A stretch of DNA of 64,000 nt from Fistularia commersonii (GCA_037954325.1 JBBMNZ010000027.1:8892501-8956500), one strand, 5' to 3'. Positions 23,701-36,900 are shown, counted from the first letter of the stretch. The notes: a model not told the origin generated them from the sequence alone. Numbers and translations are program-made.

Positions 23701-26700
23701 AAAAAAATACAGAATGTCTATTGAATAGTCCTAGCCACAAGTTGTAGAGGCAAAAGTAAAGAAAACCTTTTCCTACTTAGTGGACCTCCATCCCTAAAAA
23801 AAAATACATGGATGATTATTAACCAATCATAACATGTTTTTAGTCTGTCCTTTAACGTAATGTAAGCTGTTAATTTTGTTTTGGTGATTCTGTCCAGTAG
23901 ATGAGCCACAGGAAGATTAAGACCTTTGAACAATTCACACAATCTGACAATTGAGGCCTGTGGATGCAAATGGGTTGCACTATGATCTCTACTCTGGAGT
24001 CAGTGTCAGCGCAGGAAAAGTGAGACTGAATAGATTCATACTGCGAAAAACAAACACGTATTACAGGTCACAAGCAGGTTGAGCAGACATATCAAGCATG
24101 CAGTCAGTCCACCCACTGTCTGCAGAGCTGTAGCGGGCAGCAGGATGGCAAAGGCTTGGTTCAGATAAGGTAACTTATTCCACTGAGACATAACCAATGT
24201 TGTTGGGATAACGAATGCTGCTCTAATTTTTTATTTTATTCTACTTTTATTCTATTTATCTGAGTTGGTAAAAGGTGAAATTTAGATTTCAGATATTGGT
24301 CGAGATTGAATCTGTTGAATACTTTAAACTGAACAAAAAAGTAGCGCTTTCATAACACAGTGTTTGGAATGCCTCAGCATCCTCACCTGTGTGTGTGTGT
24401 GCACGCGCTCTGAGCAAATTTATCTAGAGCTACACTGGTACACTGGAACTGCTGTGTTGTTGTGCAACACAATCCTTGTAAGGGTGCGACAGCAAACATA
24501 CGCTTTTCTAATTCATCCAATTGGTGCATTTGAAGGGAAGATTTATTCTGAAATATGGCCTGACTGCCTTCTCTTGAAACACTGCTGCCTGTCTCTGTAT
24601 GCAGAAGAAAAAAAATAAATGTACTTAAAGGATGTTAATATGTAATAGTTACTGTTAAGCGCTGATCAAATAAGTAACTGGATGATGAGACACACAGATG
24701 TCTGAAGTGTTTATATATATATTTGCAGCACCTCTTTAAATATTGAATCATATGAATAGTATGAAGTGACCAGGAGAACAGGTCACTATTCTGTCCGAAG
24801 AGGATTAGATTCCCCCCTTTAATCCTGATCAATTATCTCGGTAGAAATTATAGGGCTTTCAAAAGTATTCATTTCTTCTGGGTTTGGATTAGTAAAAGAA
24901 CATTTGCTCTGGCTGTGCGGTGCTAATGATATTATCACTTTATAGCACTGGATATTTTCTCTCTGTAATAGATGTACTGCCCAATTGAAAAATGAAGACT
25001 TGTGAGCCAAATATCAAATACATGGTGTTACTAGAAGAAAAAAGCTTCAGCACGTAGCGGGTGTTTCCTCATCAATTTGATCATTTGATAGACAAAACAA
25101 CAAGCCTAGTTTCCTGCAACTTCTTCTCACATGGTTGCATCAAATGCATCACTGCATTTAATAATGCGTGAGAGTCGGAAAAACAAGCATTAATAAGCAT
25201 TAATAGAAGGCTTTGAGGCAATCAGATAATTTGGAACCGGCTCTTTGTTTCAATCACCCAAGCAAAGTGCTTTGACAAAAAAATATTAAGAACTGACATC
25301 TGTTGTGCTGCTTGCATTGTCATTTGTATTTTAAATCTCCATTAATGATACTTGATAGACTGGGGTCAATATATTCTCCATTATAGGCTCTAGTCCACTT
25401 TGGGAAGGCGGATGAGTGAAAGGCTGTTGTGGTCTAGTATTTGGCTTAGTATCCTAATTTGGAAAACACGCTTTAGAATTAGTTTTTCTGTTGATAGTAA
25501 CAAAAGTCCAAGTCAATACCTTATGAGTAAGTGAATGCTGCCGTAGATGGTGGAGCTGCACAAACTCGAGGCCACACTGGGAGCAGGTGTATGGTCTTGG
25601 ACTCTGGTGCTTCAAGAGGTGATTCTGAAGTTGGCTCCGGTAGGCAAATGACTTGTTGCATTCAGTGCACTGAAAGGTATGAGGGCCCTGGTGGCTAGTC
25701 TGGTGGCGTTTCAGGTGGGCATATGTTGGAAACTCCATGCCACATTGGGAGCAGACATGGCAACGACCACGCTCGTGTTTCACTTCATGCGCTCGTAGCT
25801 CACTGGGATAGGCGAAGCCGCGGCGGCAGAAACGGCAGCTGTAAGGTTTGACATCAGTGTGTTGGAGCATGTGCCGCTTTAGGTGGCTGGTCTGAGTGAA
25901 CCCTTTCTTGCAGACAGTGCACTTGTGGGGCCGTGTACCTTGGTGAGTCAACAGGTGTGTTTGAAGATGACTTGGCTGCTTGAAGAGCTTCCCACAATGG
26001 GGACATGCATGCGGTTTGATGCCATTGTGGCCGAGGATGTGTGTGACTAGGTTGTACTTGGAGGTGTATGATTTATCACACATGCGACACTTCCAGCGCT
26101 TAAGCCCATCGCCCACATCAACACAGTAGGATTCATCAATCTGGATGTTAATGTCTAGCCGGTCTACTCTGCGGCCGCCATGACGACGAGGGGGCTGTGG
26201 ATGCTGAGGCTGTTGATGCTGCCCTCCTCCACTCCCATCAGTCCACATCATGCTCTGGCTACCGTCCTCATACTCACTCCCCATTCCCATTTCCCCTGAA
26301 TCATAACTTCCTACTTCACTAGTTTGAAAATAGCTGCTGATGGCTTCCTCTTGCTGCGTGGGCTTCATCATGCTGTTCCCCTGGTGTTCAACCTCCTCTT
26401 CGTCCTCTCGTACACCTCGACCATGGCCCCCCATCGGGCGCTGGCCCTGCAGAGATCTGTGGCCTTGGTCTGCACCTCTGTGGCCGACCTGGGCAGGAGG
26501 AGGGTGACCGTGTGTGTTGGCCTGTTGCTGGCTGGATACCTCCCGTGCACACTCTGAACAGTTCTTGTTGGTTCCTCGGAGGGTGGCAGGATCCACCTGG
26601 ACCAAACCGCCTCTGGGAGCCATATTGTTGAGCATATGAACACATGACGCCAGCCCAGAATTAACCCCTTCCCCTTTCACGTGAGATGAGATCCCATCAT

Positions 26701-27049
26701 TGCCTTGAAGGCTGTGACGATCAGGGCCGACCATTTTCCCATCTGGATGTTGAGGGGGCCCCTGCTGCCACCTCCTTTGACTGCAGCTGGGCTGCATCTG
26801 TCCGTCTTCTCCCAAGTTGTCCCCCAGGTAATCGCCGTTGGCTCCAATAAGTTGGTCTGCGTATTCGTAGTCGACTCCGTCTACTGGCGGTGCTGGGGAC
26901 TCTTTGGGTTCACCTGTGTAGAAGCCGTTAGGTGCAATGGTAGCTCCAAACACTTCATTCTGTGAGATGAGACCTAGCACGGCAGCCTGGGCCAAGGACA
27001 GCACAACAACTGGATCTGTTTGTGTGCCTATGTCCACCAGCCTGGCCAT
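20772..27049 (-). CDS. znf710: Zinc finger protein 710 (11 C2H2 fingers)
   Basis: Four coding exons, 27049-25520, 23167-22976, 22838-22667 and 20953-20772, join in frame to 691 residues (human ZNF710 is 664). It opens MARLVDIGTQTDPVVVLSLA, which lines up position by position with the human start. Residues about 85-300 are low-complexity, rich in Gln, Gly, Ser and acidic residues. DRLDINIQIDESY precedes eleven tandem C2H2 fingers (about 321-622): seven in the first coding exon, two in the second and two in the third. Linkers include GIKPHA, GTRPHK and VKPYS. The C-terminus is acidic and ends in SSYTTP. It is expected to bind DNA in the nucleus as a transcription regulator; targets cannot be inferred. 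The linker region lacks an MIDLSAFS-like segment I recall from human ZNF710, so this may be one of two teleost copies. The second intron between coding exons (22975-22839) has a GC donor. Confidence 0.95.
21987..22034. repeat. Perfect 20-bp inverted repeat in znf710 intron
   Basis: AGCTTTAAAAACAGATGCTG (21987-22006) is exactly complementary to 22015-22034, with an 8-base loop. It lies in the last intron of znf710. Confidence 0.85.
22456..22493. repeat. Perfect 14-bp inverted repeat in znf710 intron
   Basis: CAATGGGACACTGT (22456-22469) is exactly complementary to 22480-22493, with a 10-base loop. It is in the same intron as the 20-bp hairpin and about 170 bases from the preceding coding exon. 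Confidence 0.85.
23168..25519 (-). other. znf710 intron between first and second coding exons
   Basis: A 2.35-kb intron, donor AAG|GTATTG at 25520/25519 and acceptor TCTACAG|GGG at 23167. It carries a short (TG)n run near 24389 and is otherwise AT-rich without a recognised element. Confidence 0.7.
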
Positions 27050-27621
27050 TACCTTGGGCTCACATCTACCCAGGCGCCGGCTCGCCTCCTCCTGGAGCAG
27101 AAAAAAAAAAACATAACAATATCAGCACATCTGCAATGTATGAAGACATATTTTGACTGCTACGTTTCCACGTCTGCCAGTAAAAAAAGATTAAAAAAAA
27201 GACAACTTTATAGCCAGATAGAAATTAAATATAAACAATACAAACACATTAAATGCAGTCTTCAAAGATATTTAGAAACATGACCCAACTCAATCATTGT
27301 CTTAGACATGTAAAGCCCAAAGGAAAGCCCTCAGTTCATTAATAAGAATTCAAGAGTAGTGTCATTCATTCTGTTGTTAAGAGACAAATATTGTGTAAGA
27401 AACAGGAAATATGATTGTATTGATCATGTCATTGCATCAACATGATGGATACACAAACTCACAAACATACAAAAAAAATTTTGAAATCTTCCAACAGATA
27501 AATCTAATTATAAATCAGTCAGCACTCATCTTAACTGCCCAAAAGAAACAAACCTTTAGATCTGGTGACTGAGGGGGAAACTCTGAAACACACCACCCTA
27601 ATCCAGCGTACTAGCCATGTA

Positions 27622-27625
<4 letters not shown>

Positions 27626-27655
<30 letters not shown>

Positions 27656-27702
27656 CTGTCTGTGAGTGCACTCGTTTGTGTGTGTGTGTCTGTGTGTGTG
27701 TA
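27626..27702. repeat. (GT)n microsatellite, interrupted
   Basis: TG dinucleotide runs broken by TGTCTGTCTGTGAGTGCACTCG, in the first intron of znf710. Confidence 0.9.
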
Positions 27703-27769
27703 TAGGATTAGATGGCCTACTGATCTACACACAAACACACATACGGGGGTGGGTGGGTGGGGGGGGGCT

Positions 27770-28160
27770 GAGCAAGATTAAGACACAAAAAGAATGGAAA
27801 AGAGAGGAGACAAAAACAGAGGACAGTAGAGAGAAAACATGGGAAGAGGAAAAAGCAGAGGGAGAAAGAAGGAGAGAGGGAGGGAGAGGACAGAATGTAG
27901 AGGAGCTGAGGGAAAAAAGAACAAGAAAATGAAAGGTAGAGGGAGACTGAGGGGGAGATAAGGAGAAAGGGGAAGGGGAGGGGAGACAGAAGGAGGAAGA
28001 AGGAAGGCTGAGAGGGAGGGAGTGGAGTGGAGTGAAAGAGTGAGAGGGTGAGTGTGAGGCAGCAAGCAAAGGAGAGAGAAAGAGCAAGGAGGAGAAAGAA
28101 AGATGTGGTGAGAGGGGGAGGTGAGAGACAACATCCAGAGACAAGATGAAAAGAAAATGA
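27770..28160. repeat. Polypurine (GA-rich) tract
   Basis: About 390 bases almost wholly purine on the plus strand, made of GAGA, GGAG, AAAG and AGGG units. Read as protein it gives Ser/Leu/Pro/Phe-rich frames on the minus strand, which are artefacts of the polypyrimidine complement. Confidence 0.9.
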
Positions 28161-28443
28161 ATAAATGAAAGCCGGGCAAAATGACAAATCAAATTGAGAG
28201 GCAAATTGATGAGGAAGACTCGGGGAAAGCTGTGGAGGGAGAAATTTTGTGTTAATGACAGACCGTTATTATTTCCAGGAAATTGCGAACGGCAACTTTT
28301 GAAACAAAGACTATCTAAAAAGTAATCAATGTCTTGAATCGGTGAATCTGATCAGCCCACATTGCCCACCACCTTGGTGAACTACCGCCACACACGCTGC
28401 AAGACCGAGCTGACAGCAGCTGACACCATCACAAGAAACTCAC

Positions 28444-28545
28444 CACGCTCCTCCTGTTGTGAGGCTTCAGGTGCTTTAAGGATCTCATTCTTCAGTGCAA
28501 GTGCTGAGTGAGGGTAGGCAAACGCTTCAGCTCCTATTTATACAT
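28444..28545 (-). promoter_or_regulatory. Possible internal znf710 promoter and alternative first exon
   Basis: On the minus strand a TATAAATA box (28542-28535) is followed about 90 bases later by a strong donor, GCGTG|GTGAGT (exon end 28444). Transcription from about 28505-28510 would give a noncoding exon of about 65 bases that could splice to the acceptor at 27092/27091, upstream of the znf710 start codon. The signals are seen; their use is inferred. Confidence 0.35.
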
Positions 28546-29381
28546 GAGGGATGTGGGGAGGCTGAGCTAACGTGGCTCCTCCCTCCTCCTTCAGCACAGT
28601 AGTGACTCTGGTCACACCAGCACACACACATAAAAACACACACACGCACACAAACAAACAAACAAATGATCCTCCGACAACTGTGGCTGAAAGCTTCAAA
28701 AGGCAAAGGCTCACACATCAAGAGCATCACTGACTCATCAGGCTCCTTGGTAGCCCGCCGGTGGTTAAGTCACAAGACACACACCTACAACTGAAATCCA
28801 AAAATCATATCTATCCAGTATTACCGAACTACCTTGCCGCCTTGCAACCTCGTTCACCCTCCTTCCCTCGATCTCCGTCTATCACTCATTGTCTTTGTTT
28901 CTGCATAACCCTGTCTGCCTCTCCTCTTTTATCTGCTTATTCTAGCGTCTCTGTTGCTGAGGTTCTTTTTTCGCTGTGTCTCTTGGCTGTACGAGTGCTG
29001 TTTGTATCTTTCACACTTACGTTTATCAATCAAGGTTCGAGTATGAAAAAGTGCTGGGAGATTGTTTTCGTGCACGGACTTCGATACCGGTGTGAGATAT
29101 GAGAGGGTAAAGAGGCGAGAAAGACATGGTAGGTGACTGACAGAGAGATGAGCAAATGGAAGCAAAAGAGAGAGGATGGAGAGAAGGGGAGGAAAAGAGG
29201 GAGTGGAAGGAAAGAATATTGGAGGAAAAGAAATGGGAGGGGGAGACAGTATGAGAGATGGAGAGACAGAGGGGGATGGGAGGATTGGAGCAGAATGTAG
29301 TAAAAGAATAAAAAATGAGATATGGGTGAAATGAAGTTACATGAAAAAATTAAAAGAGATAGTGCTACTCATGCATCAGTA

Positions 29382-29385
<4 letters not shown>

Positions 29386-29440
<55 letters not shown>
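29386..29440. repeat. (TA)n microsatellite
   Basis: About 27 uninterrupted TA units, next to a purine-rich stretch at 29100-29300. Confidence 0.95.
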
Positions 29441-29445
<5 letters not shown>

Positions 29446-30980
29446 ATATAACCCTGTTCTCCTACATCTACAGCAGCATCACATACACATTTGCACACAC
29501 AAACAGAATGACACTTCAGGAAACATTAAGGTTGAAATGAAAACAAGTACCAAACTTACTGGTAAATATCTTTTCAAGTCCACTTGCCTGCGCAAACTCA
29601 AGAACAAACTGCATTCACAAAGCGATGAGAATGCTGTTAACCTGGTGCTAACAGTGAGCTGAGTGTCACTGCAGTCATACACACACACACACATACACAT
29701 ACACACATGTATGAAACCAGGACTACTTCAAAGCTGCAAATCACAAGATGTAAATTCTAAAGGTAAAATGAGAGACCTCAAGAGCTGGGAAAAAACTTCT
29801 AATATGAAACCCTAAATCAACATGTGCTTTCTACTCTTTTTGCAGCAAAACGCAAAGCATATATGACTCTTTTTATCATGCAAACATACAAACCAGCTGC
29901 ATTGTTAGACCTCTGATGCTGACCTTACAGCTGTTTCTACCTGTTGATGGGCATGATTAATAAGTCATTGTTTGTATGTTGAAGGATCGCAGTGTCAAAA
30001 ATGTTTGCTCTATTTATATTTAGCTTCTAGCAAATTTCAAGTGCATTTATAAAGTTCAGCAAGCTACTTGTCAGAGATCAGCACAACACCCTGGAACACA
30101 ATCAAGTGTGAAGGTGTTGAGTGAGAGCTGGCTTTTGTTGATTTGGATACACTGGGTGACGTGACCCCACTGTCCTGATAAAGTGACACTGGTAACAAAA
30201 AAGATGGAAAGGACAACAGATTTCAAAGGGATGAATGTATGAGCCAGAATAAGCTTGCCTTTAAAACCTTTATATTCTCCATATATTCTTAGAGTCCTGT
30301 CCATGTTCTTCTAACATGAAAAATGGCACCCGAATAAAAAAGTTGGATTTAAATAAGGTGGAAATTGTAGGTTCAGTTGAGTTACATGCTCTTAACTATC
30401 AACACGTAATTTAGAAAAACAAATAAACATAAATTGAATCTATAAATAAATTCTTTTCAGTATAAATAAGATTGACCTGATAAGATCATATTGTTTCCTT
30501 GTAAATTATGATAATTATGAATACAAGGCTTAAAATCTTGGCTATTTGGGGACTTCCCTCGTCCAAGGTTTTTTTAAGTTTATTGGATCTTTCAAAGAAC
30601 TCTTTGTTAGCTAAACCAGCCTGTTGACGGATATTTATCAGCAAACCATTTGTACTGTACTGAGAAATTAATTAAAACATCTGGCAAAGCCAAATTTATG
30701 CGGCTAACATTGTATCCCTCCAACATGGGTCAGGAATAGTAACGCAGAAGTACTACCTGCGCCTCAGCAACTGAGCCAAGCAGTGGTTCACATCTCATAA
30801 TGCGATTTGTGGGGTTAGAGTACCCTTGACCTTTTGACAAATTCTAATAAGTTCATCCTCGAGTCTGACTTGATGTTTCCGCCAGATGTAATGGGGCATT
30901 CTATAGATACTGCCTTGACAAAAACGGAACGGATGTCCAGTCCCCTGGTCGCAGCTGTCGCACAGCGCAGGATGAGAACT

Positions 30981-31104
30981 GTATGTATGTGTGCATATAT
31001 ATGTGTGTGTGTTTGTGTGTGTGTGTGTATACACACACACGCACGCGCACGCACGCACGCACACATACATACACACACGCACACACACACACACACACAC
31101 ACAC
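30981..31104. repeat. Inverted (GT)n-(AC)n dinucleotide run
   Basis: A TG-rich half (about 30981-31028) meets an AC-rich half (about 31030-31104) at the palindrome GTATAC, with CGCACGCA variants. The halves are largely complementary, so the whole can fold on itself. Confidence 0.9.
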
Positions 31105-33240
31105 TTTTACATTCAACATTTCATTAGGAAGCCAGGTTTTTCTATTGAGTTGCGCAATGGTCCATACTAAACAGGTATATCCGGTTCGCTCTTCGTTCAA
31201 AACAAAGAAAACAGTAAATCCCTATTTTCTTGCCATGATCGTATTATCTAAATTGGTGCATCTAAATCTGATTATGCAAAAACAAATTGGGCAAAAGCTG
31301 ATGAACTGCCAGTCATTCATCAGTTAACCTTGGAAATAAGTAAGTGCCAAAAATGTCTTCTGACAGTGTTCATACATGATTCATATCAAACTAGCATCTC
31401 ACAGATCCTAGAAAGAAAAAGTGATATGTTGATAAATGTGGTCCCTGACAACAATTCTCATTAAGCCCCTATATATTCTCGGTTCAGAGGTCTTGTCCCC
31501 GGAGGTTTGAAACTGGAAATCCGACAACGCCGCTTACAATAAAATTTTACTTGGCAGACTGCAAAGTGGACCCAAGGTATACTGTCAATCAGAATTTAAG
31601 TTTTTTGATAGCTAATCTATGTTTGGCTCTTACATAGTATATAACCCCAAGATAATGATTTATGGCAATACTTATAACTGTAAATAAAGTAAAATGTGTC
31701 TGGATGAATCTCAGCCAGAAGGTATATATAACACAGGATTAATGGAGAACTTTTGATTGCTGAACGCATATCAAGACTACATTTACATACTGTAAATGTT
31801 ACAAAGGCCACCCAGTTAATCAATAAGTCAAGTGACTGAAATCCCCAAAAATTGCTAATCAATTCATATCTGAAAATAATTCATAAGGGAAAAAAACAGA
31901 TGCCAACAGCTCAAATGAGGGACTTGCTGGTTTTTGTTCTCAAAATGGTATCAATTAGTGTTTAAAGGTTTTGATATTTTAATTACTGCTTAAACAAAAC
32001 AAGAAATTCCCAATAGACTCCATCATTATTTTATGATATTCAATAGACAAAATAATTCATGTATTAAAAAAGAATCAATTATTCAAAATAACATGAGCTG
32101 CAAATCAAAGTGTTGTTTCCAGAAACAATTATTAAAAAAGACCTGCACTCTTCAAACAGAATCTTTGTCATTTAGATCATGATTTTTGATAATCTGATTC
32201 ATTTGTATGGATCCAGTGTGCAAAAAAAATCCCAAATGATGGATATATTTTAACAGTGAAGTTTGCCCCGTTTTTGTACCTTGACATTTGTGTGGCAGAT
32301 GCATACTCTTAACTGTTTATTATTGACCAAAATAATGTTTACAGTAACTTGTCTAGTTCTTATATTTATATAATGCTGAAGGTATCAAAGATTAGTTGTG
32401 GGGAGTGCTGCTTGGCTGTGTGATTCTTCTTGCATTTTTATTTGCATCAAAACAGCATTTGCTGTTGTTATATTAGTACACAGTGAGTCGTTACCTCCTG
32501 TTGCTCTGCATGGGTTGTGTGTTTTGTTGCAATGTTTTTTTTCTTTGTGTCACTGTTGTTATTTTCAGTAACATTCTGTTGTCCTTGTAGTGTACATTTT
32601 GAATACTATACGTTTCAAAGCATCTCGCTTTGGAAGCCACTCCTGAAAATTAGCCGGCTGGTAGAAACGTAGATTACTGCATGCCTTTGTGACTAGAAGA
32701 AATGTATTTAACACTCTTCAAAAGCTATTAATGTTACGCCAGCATGTTTCACCGCAGCTTTGTTTGTGAAATGAAGAGGTGAGCTAGTGGTAATTCGATT
32801 TTTGACAGCAGAGGTAGGATTTTTCAATCGTTTTTTTTTTTTAGATTTAGGTTTGGCGCAGAGGCAAGTTACAGTAAAGGCTGGCTACAGCCTCCAGCTG
32901 TACAGCAGGAGTGAGACTGTCCAGTCTAAAAAAGCAAGAGGTGAGACAGTTGCCTTTTTCACCTACTTTATATTCCCAATAGAATGATGGCCGATGAGAT
33001 TTGTTTTGTGGCCAAGAAGAACTTAAATCACTTGTTGAATATGAGCAAACGTACGCTGGGGTTGCCAGAAACAGTTGGTAAAGGGTTAACCATAAAGGTT
33101 AATGACCAAATAAACCACATAAATTGTAAACCTTTTATTTGCCATGTCATAATATAACTGTTGGTGTTGGCACGGATGCCTTTGTTTCATTTGTGATAAA
33201 AAATAGATGATTTTTGTCAATAAAGTTTTGTATCCTAAAT
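31105..33240. other. znf710 first-intron DNA without recognised features
   Basis: AT-rich, no long reading frame with protein-like composition, no recognised transposon. Confidence 0.5.
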
Positions 33241-33245
33241 GTCAT

Positions 33246-33965
33246 AGGGGGGGAGTGTGGTAAACAACAGGATGGAGAGAACATGGAGGAAAGAGAGAGG
33301 GAGAAATGGCAGAGGACAAAATGGGGGCATAATGGAAGAAGCAGAGGGAGAGAGGGAGAGAGGGAGAGGGAGAGAGACAGAGAACAGATGATTGCATGGA
33401 ATGAAAGAGGGATTGAAGGGGGAGGGAGGGGAGGAGATAAAGAGAGCAGGAACGGGAGGGTGAGTGACTGAGTGAAGGAGTGAGTGGGTGAATGAGTGAG
33501 TGAAATGGTGGAGAGAGAAGAGAAAGAGAAATGAGGCAGCAGTGGGGGATGGGAGGATGTAGAGGGAGAGCTAGAGAGAGCGAGCAAGAGAAAAGAGAAA
33601 GAGAAAAAGAGAGAAAGCGAGAGAGAGAGAGAGAGATGGGGCTGGGAGCAACGTGAGAGCAAGAAAGAGAGAGGGAAGGAGGGGCAGTGTTCAACGTGAG
33701 AGAGAGAAAGAGGGAGATAGGCAGAGAGAGAGAAAGAGAGAGAGAGAGTGAAGAGAGGGAGGGGTGACGCGTGATGGAAACTGAGAGCAAAAGAAGAAAA
33801 AAGAAAAAGAGTGAGAGAGAGAGAAAGGGAGGGAGGGAGAGAGGGAGAGAGAATGGGAGTGAGGAGGAAAGAGAAACAGAAAGAGGGGGAGGGGAAGAGA
33901 GCTGGAGAGAGAAAAACAGAAAAAGGTAGAAAAATGGGGAGCAAGCGAGGGATAGAGAGAACACA
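33246..33965. repeat. Long polypurine (GA-rich) tract
   Basis: About 720 bases with very few pyrimidines on the plus strand: GAGAGAGA blocks, GGGAGGGA and AAAGAGAAAG units, and a GTGA(G/A)TGA-like block near 33460-33510. It creates three long overlapping Ser/Leu/Phe frames (up to 297 codons) on the minus strand that are not genes. Confidence 0.93.
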
Positions 33966-33969
33966 AAGC

Positions 33970-36900
33970 ATATCTCACTATTTTGTGGCTCCACAAACAT
34001 GGCTGCAGTAAAGGAAACGTCTTTCCCTCTCGCAGACAGACAGACCCCAATAAACCATGGGGTGATCACAATGCTAATCACAGCAGTTGCATCCAGGTGT
34101 AAAAATGATGAGTTGAATGATATTTTTAGCTTCAAATAAAGGAAGTAATGTACTGATTACCTCGACTCCTTATGGCCAAGATACACCCAATATTTCATAC
34201 ATGTTCTCTAACACTCACCTTGGCTGTCACCTTAACATATTAGAGCCCAACTAATGAATCATTCAACTAATTTTATTGGGCACTACTGGTATTCTGCAGA
34301 TATATCATAGATATATATGCTTCCTGATATGGAAACTTTAGAGATCAATGCTTTATATGTAAACTATTTGATCAGTTTGATTCATATTCAATTTCCGTTG
34401 GCATAAGACTGGACTGCATTGTTGTTTCAGGGTTGCTATAATCGGCTGGATCTAAGTGGTAAGGTCAATATAGGACGTCTAATCTATTGGTTTGATTTTC
34501 AATGTTGACACCAGCCAATATTGACACTGAATTGTGAACTGGCCAAATTCAGAAAAACTGAAAGTGAGCATAAGCTGAATCTGTAATTTTAACACTGAGT
34601 CCAAACACTGGGATGTTAATGTTGATCTGATATATACATACATATCAGGATATACATACATGATGTCGATCCTTTTAATCAAAACAACTGGTCATTTTGG
34701 TGTCTCGCAGATGTTAACACTGGCTAGTTGAGATTATTTGACCGAATCAGTAAAAAAAACCCTTCTCTGAAAACATTCAAAGTCTATGTAAAATCTCAAG
34801 AGAATACAGAAATGTCAATTTTTCAAGAAAATGCTTATTACGACTGCTTGTGTAATCAATACCTGCATTTTTTATACTTTTAATCCTTGGGTTTGATGTG
34901 CTTCAAATGTAAAGAGTATCAACACACATTCATTATTGAACATTTTTTTGACCACAATTAGAAGGGAGAGCTTGGAGAAATTACTATTTGGTTTGGTGAT
35001 TTCATCATATTCAAACAGTACCTCAATTCTATATAAAACTGGATGGTGAAATATGATTTTATACCCTTTACATGACAAACAGGCTAAGGCATATTTAGAA
35101 ATTTGTGTATTGGCATGTCTACTGATAAGTAACCAGACACTGCTGTTGAAGTAATAAATCATAGACAGCTATTGTTTCCTTTCTCATTGCTAACAGACAA
35201 TCAAGCTGGGCTGAAACTATGCAACCCGGTCCAACTTATCCCAGGCGGCATATCCAAGAGGGGCTGAAATTGCACAAATACAAACCCAAGTATGAATGGT
35301 CCCGTGCACATAAATATAATTTAACTTACAAATGGGTGTGTAACTGATAACACCCACCAGCATATCACTGAAGTTTGACGCTCCATCGATGTGTCGTACG
35401 CATCAACAGACTGGGCAGCCACGGTCCTTTTCAAAAACCATTGCAAATCAATGATGAAAAATATTTATGCTTTATGATGCATTGGAACTGATTTGGTTTA
35501 GCCAAAAAAAACTTAATGCAAAAAAAAAAAAAAAAAAAAAATCACACTTTGAGTTCAAAATATGCAGCGCCATATGCAGCGTCTAATGCCCACTGGTTAG
35601 AGAAAAAGAAAAACACCAGCACTGGCACAGAATACGAGACGGAGTCCAGATAGCGAGAGAGGACTAGACACACACAGCTGCAAGGCAGGGATTTATATTA
35701 AGTTTGACAGATCAATAAAACTGTGAATCCAAGTGGATAAATTAGGGCTGGGCAAAATATGGTTGTATTTTGATAATCACCCTACTGTGAAACGGCATCA
35801 TGTCTTTTAAGTATTTATATAGATCATCTTGACTCATAATTTTGCTGCCATAAATTTATGCTGTAATACAAATAGAAGATTGGAATGCTTCCAAACTGAT
35901 TTTTGAAATATGAGGTCAAAATGACAATTGCATTGAAAGTATCACACTACCATCACGATATCGCACCACTCATTATTGTGTTTAAAATTTAAAATATGTG
36001 AGAAAACTTGTTTTTCCATATTCCTTTGAACTAAAACACAAAACCACATGATTTTGAATGTAAAACTAAACACACACACAGACAAGAAATAAAACAGAAA
36101 TATAAGCTGGACATCATAAATATTGAGTGCTGTGGAAGAAAGTGAAATGGAAAAATAACTCTTCTTAAAATCAAATCCAGCCAAGATAAGCAAGCAAATG
36201 ACTGATGGGAGTCCAGTGCAGATTACAGGAATTTACTTGGTGGTGATCATTTCAAGGTCCAAATATTACTGTAGGAGTTTGTAAAACACTAAAACAGCTA
36301 AACTGGGAATATATCCATAGAACATGATTCCATGAATGATAACGTCGCACAGTGATATTAACATCTGCAAATACGCTACCGCTAACAAAATCTTAGATTG
36401 CAAGATAATTGAGTCTTGAGACCATACATGTCTCTTCTGCCCCCAAGTGGCTATGGACAATCGGATAATGCTTTTTTTGAAAAATAAGATTACCACGAAT
36501 CGTTATTTGTAACACACCTGATATTAGGTGTAAATATTAGACTTTAAGTACCATTGCTGCAAAACAATACAACTAGGATGTTAAATCTTGTCAGGTCAGA
36601 AAATACTTGATGGACACGTTGTCCCGATATTTCATTTTTCTTTGATCAATATTTCAGTGTAGTTTCATACCATTAATATCGCAAGATTATTTTTTGGTGT
36701 TTTATCCCTATCATGGTTTTGGTGTCATTTTTGACATTTGGGAGTAAAATGCTTGATAGAAACTTCTTCTAATGCAACACAAAAAGTTAGTGTAAAGTTC
36801 ATTGGGTATTAAATTGAGAACTACAAAAACGCGTTTCGTGCCTAATTAAGAAAAATACACTTTTTTCAACTGATCCCTGGTTAAGGTTGGCTATCAAAAG

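Noticed and set aside
27717..28204. Overlapping minus-strand frames of 133-159 codons
   Set aside because: Same artefact from the polypurine tract at 27770-28160.
30795..31327. Cys/Val and His/Thr repeat frames on both strands
   Set aside because: Translation of the (GT)n-(AC)n run.
33147..34135. Three long minus-strand frames (119-297 codons) rich in Ser, Leu, Phe and Pro
   Set aside because: They are the complement of a polypurine microsatellite tract; all frames are open because such sequence lacks stop codons. No domain and no splice context.
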